The notes under the pieces were generated by a model. It searched no databases, was not told the origin of the DNA, and saw only the letters and a list, made by a program, of their open reading frames with translations. A DNA stretch of 64,000 nucleotides, from the NCBI RefSeq assembly GCF_900091655.1, contig NZ_LT594621.1:3058532-3122531 (forward strand), in the 5' to 3' direction. The translations under genes were made by a program, and so were the position numbers. The DNA comes from Culturomica massiliensis (GTDB lineage Bacteria > Bacteroidota > Bacteroidia > Bacteroidales > Marinifilaceae). This document shows, piece after piece, positions 25,890 to 34,351 of this stretch (the stretch's first letter is position 1; each line of letters starts with the position of its first letter).

Positions 25890-26402
25890 TTAAGGTACTA
25901 TGGTTTTCTCTAATTTTCCCATATTGTATACCTCTGTTTTAATGGTATCACCCTGCTCATTCATATAATACCAAATACCGTTGTTCACTCCTCTTTTACT
26001 TTGACCAAATCGTTTTACATTACCATTCTCATAATAAGAGATAGCTTCTCCATCAAAAAAACCATCCTTAAAATTTACGATTTGGTAGAGTTTCCCACTT
26101 TCATAATAAGATTTACTTAAACCATCCTGCTTACCATCCTTCCATTCTGTATAAAGTTTAATCTTATTATTACAATATGAAACTGAAATTCCCTCAGGAC
26201 GTCCATTTTTATAATAGCGAATAAATATTGTATCTCCCCGACTATTATATTCTATGAATTCACCATGCAATTTGCCGTGCTTATAATGTCTGGTCATAAT
26301 GAGATTGCCATTCTCATCATAATAGTTCCGTTCCCCATTTATAAAAAAACAACCATTTATTAATAAAATTGATGTTATACAAAAAATAATCCTTGTTTTC
26401 AT
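25890..26402 (-). CDS. MORN-repeat lipoprotein, YwqK-type candidate immunity protein
   Basis: 170 residues. The lipoprotein signal ends ILLINGC (cysteine near residue 18). It then has six to seven MORN-like units of about 22 residues, for example YYDENGNLIMTRHYKHGKLHG, YNSRGDTIFIRYYKNGRPEG, YYESGKLYQIVNFKDGFFDG and YYENGNVKRFGQSKRGVNNG. Such proteins are often annotated as YwqK-family antitoxins and occur as immunity genes in polymorphic-toxin loci. It starts 12 bp after the stop of a truncated tip. It is predicted to be anchored in the periplasm. Confidence 0.75.
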   Translation of the reverse strand: MKTRIIFCITSILLINGCFFINGERNYYDENGNLIMTRHYKHGKLHGEFIEYNSRGDTIFIRYYKNGRPEGISVSYCNNKIKLYTEWKDGKQDGLSKSYYESGKLYQIVNFKDGFFDGEAISYYENGNVKRFGQSKRGVNNGIWYYMNEQGDTIKTEVYNMGKLEKTIVP

Positions 26403-26414
26403 ATCAATTACAAT

Positions 26415-26639
26415 TTACGGTATCCATTCTTCACTTATATATTTTTTCACCATGGGGTCACCACTCGCCTGCTTGTTTTTATAAAACTGAATCGTTTCAG
26501 TAACGTGCAATCGCCTGTATTTTTTCTTTCGAGTACCCCCCCACCAAATGCTTACGGTTCTGGTTTGAACATTTGTTTTCCGGATGAAAGACCATAGGCT
26601 ACTGTACAATTTTACTGTGTCCCACACCTGATGATACAA
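26415..26639 (-). pseudogene. truncated toxin-tip remnant next to MORN immunity gene
   Basis: A 74-codon frame, basic and aromatic-rich (YHQVWDTVKLYSSLWSFIRK, GGTRKKKYRRLHVTETIQFY), ending in ISEEWIP with the MORN gene 12 bp beyond. It has no RHS core and no secretion signal. I read it as the 3' end of a displaced tip whose core was deleted. Toxin family not recognised; it could also be an unrelated small ORF. Confidence 0.4.
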
Positions 26640-26754
26640 CTGTAGCAGCCTATCCCCTAAGGCTAGGGTTGCTTACCGTTTATGTAAGCAGCCTCTGCCC
26701 TAGGGAATGGGCGAGTGTAATATGCCATCTTTAGAATGCCGGACCAAAGCCCAA
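26640..26754. other. structured non-coding stretch inside the array
   Basis: Contains nested stems CTAGGG (26663-26668)/CCCTAG (26698-26703) and TGCTTAC (26670-26676)/GTAAGCA (26684-26690), and at 26746-26770 an AAAGCCC/GGGCTTT hairpin followed by CTTTTTT on the plus strand. GC content is higher than the surrounding spacers. Origin unknown. Confidence 0.4.
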
Positions 26755-27054
26755 CTAAAGCGGGCTTTGCTTTTTTAATTTCTCTTTTGTTTCAAATACC
26801 TTTTGTCGAAGTTCCACTTCTGTATAAAAACCATATGGTAAACCTAAATGGTCTTCTTCATAAGGAGAGAATCGACCAGCTACAGTTCCTAATTCAGCAA
26901 AAACTTGACTTTCCAAGTTGCTTAAAGTTGTATTATCCAATTCTAAATCATAACAATAATAAAATTCATCACAAAAAACAGAAGCTGTAATTGTTCCTGC
27001 TACATACATATCCATTAATTGATATAATCTTCTTTTATCTTTCTTATCAAACAT
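26755..27054 (-). CDS. colicin-immunity-type protein for the tip of the full RHS protein
   Basis: 99 residues, no signal peptide, acidic. The pattern MDMYVAGTITASVFCDEFYYCYDLE...ELGTVAGRFSPYEEDH...YTEVELRQKVFE matches the helical colicin D/pyocin-type immunity family (segments FCDEF, V.RFSPYEED, Y.TE.ELR.KV). Such immunity proteins bind cytoplasmic RNase toxins. It starts 3 bp after the RHS stop codon. The cytoplasmic prediction implies that the tip acts on an intracellular target. Confidence 0.75.
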   Translation of the reverse strand: MFDKKDKRRLYQLMDMYVAGTITASVFCDEFYYCYDLELDNTTLSNLESQVFAELGTVAGRFSPYEEDHLGLPYGFYTEVELRQKVFETKEKLKKQSPL

Positions 27055-27057
27055 ACA

Positions 27058-30000
27058 TTATGGAATTAAAGGTAATGGACCTAATGCTTTTTGAGTGTAT
27101 TTAAAATGCCAAATAGAATTGGTCGTTTGGTCATAAAGTATCTCCAAATTATATTGTGTTCCATTTTTCCACATTGGAGTATAATGCATCAACGCACGAG
27201 AACCTCCGGGGTCAGGTAATCCCTTCGTGGTTTTAAGAACATCATCCATAAATTGAAGTGGAACTTTACGCCTTGGTTCTGTCATATGCTGAGCAGCCGT
27301 TTTGCCAAAATTATACAATTCTTTTCCTCCCCCCTTAGCAGTACCCCTCGCCAATCCCTGCAATCCGGAGATTCCGGCACTTAAACCTGTAGCAACCAAC
27401 TCCGGATTAGTCCATTGGCTTAAAGCTTCGCTCCATCCCATCCGCAAAGCATTAACCATTGTCGGATTCAACATATAACGGGCTGCATTATTACGCGACC
27501 AAGTCGTTGAAAATTGATCCAGAGCATTGAGTTGAGCTTCCGAAAATTGGTAATCAGCCAACCCATATTCTCCTTTTAAATAATCATTAAAACCGGAAGA
27601 ATTAATATATTTGACATCCCAGCTCGAGGCTTGTAAAAGCGCCAAAAAATCAGCAATCCGATCATCAGGAACTTTTATAACATCGTCACTCTTATCTGAA
27701 GATTGAAATATTACATTATAATATTTATCTACATAATGGGTACTAAGCTGACCATCCGGATCAATATAGATAAGCGGATTATTCCCGCAATAAGCATACG
27801 GACTCAAACCGTAATACTTCTCCAGCAACGGGTCCACCCCGAACCAACGCCCCGATTCCGCATCGTACATACGGGCGCCGTAGTCCAGATACCCTAAACC
27901 GCCCGTTGTCTGTTCCTCCTTGCCGTTGTATTTAAAACGGTTACCGGCAAACAAAGCGTAATTGCTCCGCTCCTGACGCATTCCGAAAGGATAGTAATCG
28001 TTCTGTTCCTTGACCGATCCCGTCTGATCCATGACCAGGCGGATACTGCCCAGGTGGTCTTTGATATGATAACAGGCACCCCCCGAATAAATACGGCCCT
28101 CATTAAAGCCCGCACTCTCGAAAGTCAAAGAACTGCCGTTAATCTGATAAATCAGACTCCCGTAATATTCGTAACCCCGGCCATCGGCCCCGACAACCGA
28201 AAGCTTCGTACCGTCCGAAGCATACGTATAAGTCGCTACACGGCTGCCCGATAGGATTACGCCTGATAACAAATTTAAAAAATTATATTCTAAATTCAAA
28301 GCTTTCCGGCTGTCGGACAACATATTTCCGTAGTTGTCATAAGTATAAGTTCCGTTTACCCCGGATACATTCAGGCCTGTCAAACGATTTCCGGTATATT
28401 GATACGTATATGCCTTTGACGACAGTCCGGTACTCTGACGGTTTAATGTCAGCAAGTTGCCGTTTTTATCATAGGTAATGCCCTGTTCGAAATAGGCTAT
28501 CCGCTTTATATTGTTTTCATAATATTCGTTGCCCGCAAACCGGTTCAGGTTATCGTAAGTAAAAGTATACAACGACGTATTTTTCAAAGGAAAAACACAG
28601 TCCCATTCCGAAATATTCCCGTTGTAACAGGCCGTTCCTTTCGTCGGATTCTCATAACGCAGATTCATCGTAAACTGCGTGCCCGACTGACGGGTCTGCA
28701 AGCCCCTGATATTATAAGCCCTGGTATCCGTATACAGATTATTACCGTAAGTTACATTCTGTAGTTGCCCCAACTCGTTATACACATAGGTGGTTTTTGC
28801 TTTTTCCTCCCCACCCAGATAAACCGTCTGACTGAGCAAGCGGTTGCGGTTGTCGTACGTATTTACCTGTTTTACGGTCGTCGTCACACCGTTGACCGTA
28901 TGACTTTCCTGAACAGCCACCACATTCCCGACAAAGTCGTAGGAAACACTGTACCGGCTGATGCCGCCCCGCCGGTTTTTCTCCACCGTCTGTATCAGAC
29001 GCCCTTTCCGGTCGTAATAAAAAGCCCGCTCGATATAACCGGCCGAAGAGGTATGGAGGACCTGCATTTTACCGTCCAGAATCCGCAATTTCTCATATAC
29101 TTTCAAGCCGGCCGTACGGGTATCTGCAGTAGCACCGAAGCCCGTTACGGCTGCAAAATTCAGGACGGCATCGGAAGGACGGGTCTTATAGGCATATTCG
29201 GCCAACACGACCAAAGCCGAAGAACTGCCGTAGCGGCATTTTTCCCGTATCAAACGTCCCAGCGCATCGTATTCATAGGCGGTATATTTGTCTCCCGAGG
29301 TTTTTGAAATCATCCGGTGGGCCGCATCGTACGTATAGGTCTCAGCCGCTACACCCGGCAGCTTACGGCTGCTCAGCTCTCCTTTAGCATTATAGGTATA
29401 GCGGTAACAATAGTTGTCGAGATCCGCACTGCTTACCGTTGCCGATGTATTCACGGCCGGAGGCACCACACACAGCAAACGGTTCAGGGCATCGTATATG
29501 TAATAGGTATCGGCCGTATTCGAAGCATCGATGTAACGCCGTTCCAACACTGTATTACCGGCTTCATTGGTATATACCACACTGCGTTTCCCGGCTTCAT
29601 CGGTCACTTCTGTCCGCTTCAGCGTTCCCGCCTCGTAATAACCGAGCGAAACCAATGTACTGGCCAATGTTCCCAACCGCTTCACCTCTCCGCTGCCGTT
29701 GGTTCCATAGCCATACCGTATCGTATGACCCCCGCCGGGACGGTAAGCCTCCCCCGGCTTACTCTCTTCGAGTATCCGGTTTAAAGCCGACGACTCATAT
29801 TTTTTGCTTACACGGGCATAATTCCCTTCCGATCCGTACAAAGACCTGTAATAGCCCGCCTGATCGCTCAGGGCCGTTCCCGTATAAGAAACCGAGGACA
29901 AAGCCGGATAAGCCAGCAAGCCGCCCACATCACGCCCCAGAAAATCAGGTATGACAGGGGTAACAAGGTCTTTCCCGGCAGGAGTTGCCGCAATACTTTT

Positions 30001-30696
30001 CTCTTGTATCATCCGGCCCAAACCGTCGAAAAACACAATATCCCGGGTATTACCGTAACCTCCGGGCTCCCGGTAAGTTGTCGTGATGATTTTATTTTCC
30101 GCAAAAGGAGCAAAAGTCACCTGCCCCTGCATCGTTTTCACGGCACTCCCTTTGACGGCCTCCACACTGTAGGTTCCCGGAGGCACATCCCCGTTAAACG
30201 AAAAGCCGAAACCCGTTCCCGGCTTCGTCTGCACAACTGTACCAGAGCGTTTCAACCGGTACGTAACTCCCGTTTGCGAACCGCTTAAAGAAACCGTACG
30301 GGTTTGGGTGTTTCCGCTGACCGCATATACCTGTAAGGTAAAAGCTGCTTCCTGGGTAACCATGCACATATTACTTTCGGAACGTATCCGAAGAGAGCGG
30401 GAAGAGCCTGTGGTATTGGCGGTATAACTCACCACAAAATAATAATCTGCAGAGTCCGTAGGTCGCTTTACTGTTAACCAATTACACCCTATCACATTTT
30501 GTAACTGATTTACAAAAGAATCATATACCTGCCAAACTGTATAACCGGGCTGTATCTGATAATGCAAAGTAAAAAAACCGCCTCCCGACGGTACATCCAT
30601 TTTCGTTTCCGTAAATCTCTGTACCCCGGCTACCGATTGCCCCATCCCATAAAGAAAAGACAACCAAAGAACTGTCAACAATATTATCTTTTTCAT
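27058..30696 (-). CDS. full-length RHS polymorphic toxin (DUF6443-type) with C-terminal tip
   Basis: 1212 residues from MKKIILLTVLWLSFLYGMGQ, a signal peptide; an alternative start lies 3 codons upstream. After a beta-sandwich region comes the DUF6443-like stretch (ENKIITTTYREPGGYGNTRD, FFDGLGRMIQEKSI), then many YD/RHS repeats (YTYDAAHRMISKTSGDKYTAYEYDALGRLI and similar), and the conserved core end DPLLEKYYGLSPYAYCGNNPLIYIDPDG. The variable tip (about residues 975-1212) ends with a short domain AAQHMTEPRRKVPLQFMDDV...ALMHYTP...IWHFKYTQK that may be an RNase of the barnase/colicin-like class, supported mainly by the immunity type that follows. Second gene after the YD-repeat partner. Confidence 0.88.
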   Translation of the reverse strand: MKKIILLTVLWLSFLYGMGQSVAGVQRFTETKMDVPSGGGFFTLHYQIQPGYTVWQVYDSFVNQLQNVIGCNWLTVKRPTDSADYYFVVSYTANTTGSSRSLRIRSESNMCMVTQEAAFTLQVYAVSGNTQTRTVSLSGSQTGVTYRLKRSGTVVQTKPGTGFGFSFNGDVPPGTYSVEAVKGSAVKTMQGQVTFAPFAENKIITTTYREPGGYGNTRDIVFFDGLGRMIQEKSIAATPAGKDLVTPVIPDFLGRDVGGLLAYPALSSVSYTGTALSDQAGYYRSLYGSEGNYARVSKKYESSALNRILEESKPGEAYRPGGGHTIRYGYGTNGSGEVKRLGTLASTLVSLGYYEAGTLKRTEVTDEAGKRSVVYTNEAGNTVLERRYIDASNTADTYYIYDALNRLLCVVPPAVNTSATVSSADLDNYCYRYTYNAKGELSSRKLPGVAAETYTYDAAHRMISKTSGDKYTAYEYDALGRLIREKCRYGSSSALVVLAEYAYKTRPSDAVLNFAAVTGFGATADTRTAGLKVYEKLRILDGKMQVLHTSSAGYIERAFYYDRKGRLIQTVEKNRRGGISRYSVSYDFVGNVVAVQESHTVNGVTTTVKQVNTYDNRNRLLSQTVYLGGEEKAKTTYVYNELGQLQNVTYGNNLYTDTRAYNIRGLQTRQSGTQFTMNLRYENPTKGTACYNGNISEWDCVFPLKNTSLYTFTYDNLNRFAGNEYYENNIKRIAYFEQGITYDKNGNLLTLNRQSTGLSSKAYTYQYTGNRLTGLNVSGVNGTYTYDNYGNMLSDSRKALNLEYNFLNLLSGVILSGSRVATYTYASDGTKLSVVGADGRGYEYYGSLIYQINGSSLTFESAGFNEGRIYSGGACYHIKDHLGSIRLVMDQTGSVKEQNDYYPFGMRQERSNYALFAGNRFKYNGKEEQTTGGLGYLDYGARMYDAESGRWFGVDPLLEKYYGLSPYAYCGNNPLIYIDPDGQLSTHYVDKYYNVIFQSSDKSDDVIKVPDDRIADFLALLQASSWDVKYINSSGFNDYLKGEYGLADYQFSEAQLNALDQFSTTWSRNNAARYMLNPTMVNALRMGWSEALSQWTNPELVATGLSAGISGLQGLARGTAKGGGKELYNFGKTAAQHMTEPRRKVPLQFMDDVLKTTKGLPDPGGSRALMHYTPMWKNGTQYNLEILYDQTTNSIWHFKYTQKALGPLPLIP
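27776..28286 (-). repeat. RHS core repeat block in the full gene
   Basis: 511 bp repeated nearly identically in cassette B (21356-21865), with the last about 90 bp also in cassette C (23458-23550) and a diverged version in remnant D (19744-20025). It has six C where cassette B has five. Confidence 0.88.
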
Positions 30697-30906
30697 AATC
30701 GTCAAAACATTTAATAATTAGTTCATATAAAAATACATGCTGCGGAAACTTCAGACCGGATCCGTCATCCCGTCGGAAAAGACGGATCGTGATCAACCAT
30801 TGAAAATCCGGATTTATGTATCAATTAAAAATCATAACTCATAAATCCCAAATCCTCTCCGACTCATATTCCAATTTAAAGTCTAAAATTTACAACCAGC
30901 AACCTG

Positions 30907-33771
30907 CTACTGTCCTTTAATCATATACTCGTATTTCTGTAGCGGATTTCCGTCATCGTCCGTCATCCGTTGCAGGCGTCCCGCATTGTCGTACTCATAA
31001 CTCACTTTCCGGCCGGAAGGATCGGTAACACTCGTCACCCCGATCAAGGGATTATAGATGTAAACCGAGACTTCCGCCTGCGGCAAAGCCGTACGCAAAG
31101 CATTTAATTTCGTGATATCATTAGCAGAAAGTACAATCGCTTTTGCCATTGCCTTTACAACAGCTTCTCCTCCCATTGCCGATACGACAGCCGAATAAGC
31201 GGCATTTTTAATTTCCGCAACAGGATAAGACCCGCTGTATCCCCAGAGATAACAAACCGTCGGTTCTCCCGGCTTTGTCAGGCAAGCCGGATTGCCGTGT
31301 TCATCGTAGCTTATGCCCTGACGTCCCGTTTCAACGCCGTTCAGCATACTGACCGAACCGGTCTGTTTTACCTGGGAAGTCCCACCAAGTGTCAGACTAC
31401 TGTAAGTATTCTGTACGGATGCCGTTGTCCCGTTTACCTCCAGCTCTTCTTTGACGACCGGCAGGATATTATTCCGGGCACACATAAAGGTATACGTGTT
31501 TGCCGGATAATCCGCCGGATAGTAAAAACGCCTTATATAATTCTTGTCTCCAACCGAATAAGTCTGTTTACGCACCTGCATATTGTCGCCGGAACGGGCC
31601 GGATAATCCAGGCTGTTGTATTCATAAACCAAAGACTCTGTCATCAATGTATTACCGAAATACCGTTCCGTTGTGGTTGATTTCAAACGCGAACAACCCG
31701 TACGCACATATACATTAAAAAAGAAAAAATCGGAAAAATGAGTATGGGGAAATATATCGTACGGATGCGCATTTTCATCCCGCAGATAAATCATACTCCG
31801 GGAAAAAAGAGAAACCGGGATATACCGTTCATTATATTTCTGATACGTATTCGTCACACACTCTACCGGAACAAACGTCCCGTTTTCCTGCTTGTATACC
31901 GTCTTCTTTAACAGATTACCCGCTGCCCAGTTCGATTCAAGGGTATGACTACTAAAATATCTCGGTCGAAAACGGTCACTCGGAGCCTCTGAACCTATAT
32001 ACCTATAAATTCCGTGCTCACTGGTTCCCGTACTTTGTTGAGCTCCAAAAATACGAGTTATATTCTTTAGGTTATTGGGATCGTATTCGTAGATATTGCG
32101 TAACACTTCCAGACTATTGTTTCCCGTGACAGTTTCCGTCACTTTACTATAATAAATCCGGGTATCTTCCACCGGAACTCCCGGTATCCGCGAAGAAGAA
32201 TAATAGGTATTGGTTTGTCTGACCGGCTCCGGACTCCCAGGAATTATATATGTAAAAGAATTATAACCCGTCTGAATCAGATAATTCCGAAGGTCATACG
32301 GATCGACCATAGAAGTCGGGACTGCATTTTCGTAAGTATAAACCCGGCTCTTTACCGCACTGACACCTCCGTCATAATCTTCTATTTTAGCAACGCGGAT
32401 CCCTATTTTAAGCTGCCGGTCCGCACTCTCATATATTCCCGGTTCGTATGTAAAACGGGTATACCCTCCTGCAATCCGTCCTATTTCATTTAAGGTATAA
32501 TAAGAAGCTTCCGGAAAAACATAATCCCTGTGTCTGGAACGGGTACCGTTATCCAAAACGACATTCAGAGTCATGTTGTTTTTCCCATTATAGAACCCAA
32601 ATAAATCCTGAGCATAACCGTTACCGATTAAAGCCGTTGATTCATTAACATATTTAAAGGCATACGCGTCTGTTTTATTTCCGTTTTTATCAAGCATCTC
32701 CACTTTCGATAATTTCATCCGGCCATCGGGAAAATACGATTCATTTCCCAAATTCACCCGTTGCAATAATACGTCATTGGCATACAAGTCTATTCCCTTC
32801 AGTCTTTTTTTTAAACCTGTATCTGTACGGTCAGCAGCATAGGAATATACGATCTTATGTCCGTTAAACCGAATATCGGTTAAAAGCTGACATTTTTCAT
32901 AACGAGTGTATTTATCTAATCGAAGAGACATATAACTCGTGTCTGCATGTTTGGGGTTTTCATGCACCAGTATAACGTATTTAACTGTTGCCGCCAACGC
33001 GGTACCAAGAGTCGTTTTACTCCAAGACTCTTCCGTGGAATAATTAAAACTCACCGTATCGGTACGGTTAAATGAAACAATTTTAGACAAATACCAGGAA
33101 GAACCGGTATAATCTCCACCACTGGACACAATATACTCCCGGTTGTGGAAATAATACATCATACCGTCCGGGGTCGTTATTTTAAAATCCTTATCCGGAA
33201 CTCCCGGTAAAGGAGAAAGGGCAGATATCCGCTCTATCCGGTTTTCCGTCTCCGGTATCTGAACGATAGTACCGTCCGACTGAATAACAAACGATCCCGA
33301 AATACCGCAAAAATTATAATAATAACGATCCAGGCTCGCATTGGTGATATCATTGGCCACATACTTTAAATACCGGATATCATTGGCTGCCACCACTGAA
33401 TCCCGGTCCCGGATATCCACGCTCTGTCCACTCAAACTTCCATGAGCTACACGGCTGATTACCCCACCGGCATTCAGACTCCACCCCAATCCCACAAATC
33501 CGGACACATCCTCAACCTTGATCCCGGAAGCATGATAATTTAAACTTACCGGAAAAGAGATTTCCCGGCTTTTGACCGTGTATAGAGGAACACTGATTTC
33601 CGGAACTCCCGTATAATAAGATACGGGATACTCCACAAAACGAATCAAAGCCGCCGCCTCCGGAGTCGGAGGTATAACGCTCAAATTCGAGGTCTGAGGT
33701 AACTCTGTCGCTTGTCCGGAGCTACCGAGGCTGATCGCCCACAATCCTAAATAAAGAACAAGTTTTTTCAT
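30907..33771 (-). CDS. secreted YD-repeat partner of the RHS protein
   Basis: 954 residues. Start chosen at 33771 (MKKLVLYLGLWAISLGSSGQ, signal peptide); the frame is open further upstream without support. The N-terminal region PPTPEAAALIRFVEYPVSYYTGVPEISVPLYTV...VGLGWSLNAGGVISR is the beta-propeller/SpvB-like opening found in Bacteroidota proteins that precede DUF6443 RHS genes. The C-terminus carries RHS/YD repeats (TDPSGRKVSYEYDNAGRLQRMTDDDGNPLQKYEY). It has no tip or immunity gene. It lies 211 bp upstream of the toxin gene, probably co-transcribed, and may form part of the secretion shell. Confidence 0.8.
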   Translation of the reverse strand: MKKLVLYLGLWAISLGSSGQATELPQTSNLSVIPPTPEAAALIRFVEYPVSYYTGVPEISVPLYTVKSREISFPVSLNYHASGIKVEDVSGFVGLGWSLNAGGVISRVAHGSLSGQSVDIRDRDSVVAANDIRYLKYVANDITNASLDRYYYNFCGISGSFVIQSDGTIVQIPETENRIERISALSPLPGVPDKDFKITTPDGMMYYFHNREYIVSSGGDYTGSSWYLSKIVSFNRTDTVSFNYSTEESWSKTTLGTALAATVKYVILVHENPKHADTSYMSLRLDKYTRYEKCQLLTDIRFNGHKIVYSYAADRTDTGLKKRLKGIDLYANDVLLQRVNLGNESYFPDGRMKLSKVEMLDKNGNKTDAYAFKYVNESTALIGNGYAQDLFGFYNGKNNMTLNVVLDNGTRSRHRDYVFPEASYYTLNEIGRIAGGYTRFTYEPGIYESADRQLKIGIRVAKIEDYDGGVSAVKSRVYTYENAVPTSMVDPYDLRNYLIQTGYNSFTYIIPGSPEPVRQTNTYYSSSRIPGVPVEDTRIYYSKVTETVTGNNSLEVLRNIYEYDPNNLKNITRIFGAQQSTGTSEHGIYRYIGSEAPSDRFRPRYFSSHTLESNWAAGNLLKKTVYKQENGTFVPVECVTNTYQKYNERYIPVSLFSRSMIYLRDENAHPYDIFPHTHFSDFFFFNVYVRTGCSRLKSTTTERYFGNTLMTESLVYEYNSLDYPARSGDNMQVRKQTYSVGDKNYIRRFYYPADYPANTYTFMCARNNILPVVKEELEVNGTTASVQNTYSSLTLGGTSQVKQTGSVSMLNGVETGRQGISYDEHGNPACLTKPGEPTVCYLWGYSGSYPVAEIKNAAYSAVVSAMGGEAVVKAMAKAIVLSANDITKLNALRTALPQAEVSVYIYNPLIGVTSVTDPSGRKVSYEYDNAGRLQRMTDDDGNPLQKYEYMIKGQ

Positions 33772-33810
33772 GATGATGAAATTTAATAGTGAACAAATAC
33801 ATCGCCGTTC

Positions 33811-33829
33811 CCGGCCGGATACCGGCCGG
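33811..33829. repeat. GC-rich double palindrome in the RHS leader
   Basis: CCGGCCGG-ATA-CCGGCCGG: a perfect stem-loop whose arms are themselves palindromic, 40 bp upstream of the YD-repeat gene start. It would fold in the 5' leader of the minus-strand transcript. Confidence 0.6.
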
Positions 33830-34326
33830 TACATGGCGACTAAAGAGACGATCAATCATCGGTATGAGAAGCAATGGATCGGGAGACTACCGCAATACAA
33901 TAGCCATACTAAAACACACCACCAATAGCCCAGGCAAAGGAAATGCTTTCGATTTGACATAACGGCTCATAACGGCTGCATTTGATTGTCTGTGTTAAAT
34001 TTAGAAGACAAAAGCAAAAAAGATTCAATTGCCGGCAAACAAAAACCTTATCACTACACTTATAACACACTGATTATAAGACCTGTTTTTTACAAAAACC
34101 TTATCACTGCAAAAACAGCCATTTTTTAACTAAAAAAAGAGAATAAAAAACACCGGATTTATCAGAATAAAATTACATTATGTCTGATTTTTATAAATAT
34201 TTCAATTTTTTAATTCAGGATTAAAAAAGGATAAATTGAAAGGTAATTAAAAGTTAAATGTTAAAAAAAACATTTCCAGTAAAAAAAGAGTCTGCGGAAA
34301 GCATTGATTTATTATTAAAGTTAGTA
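33830..34326. promoter_or_regulatory. divergent regulatory region with phased direct repeats
   Basis: About 500 bp without a gene. ACAAAAACCTTATCACT occurs at 34039-34055 and again at 34092-34108, 53 bp apart (five helical turns), flanking the inverted pair CTTATAA/TTATAAG (34059-34065, 34074-34080). ATAACGGCT is repeated near 33959-33977. No exact TAnnTTTG box for the RHS genes was found on the minus strand, so activation may be required. Confidence 0.45.
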
Positions 34327-34334
34327 TATTTTTG
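34327..34334 (+). promoter_or_regulatory. -7 box of the TPR regulator promoter
   Basis: TATTTTTG (TAnnTTTG) 17 bp before the start codon; the -33 element is not clear. Confidence 0.45.
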
Positions 34335-34351
34335 CAAAAAATTAGTGTGTG

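Noticed and set aside
28765..29954. Long plus-strand frames antisense to the RHS gene
   Set aside because: Repetitive antisense frames arise from the regular codon pattern of YD repeats; no start context or domain.
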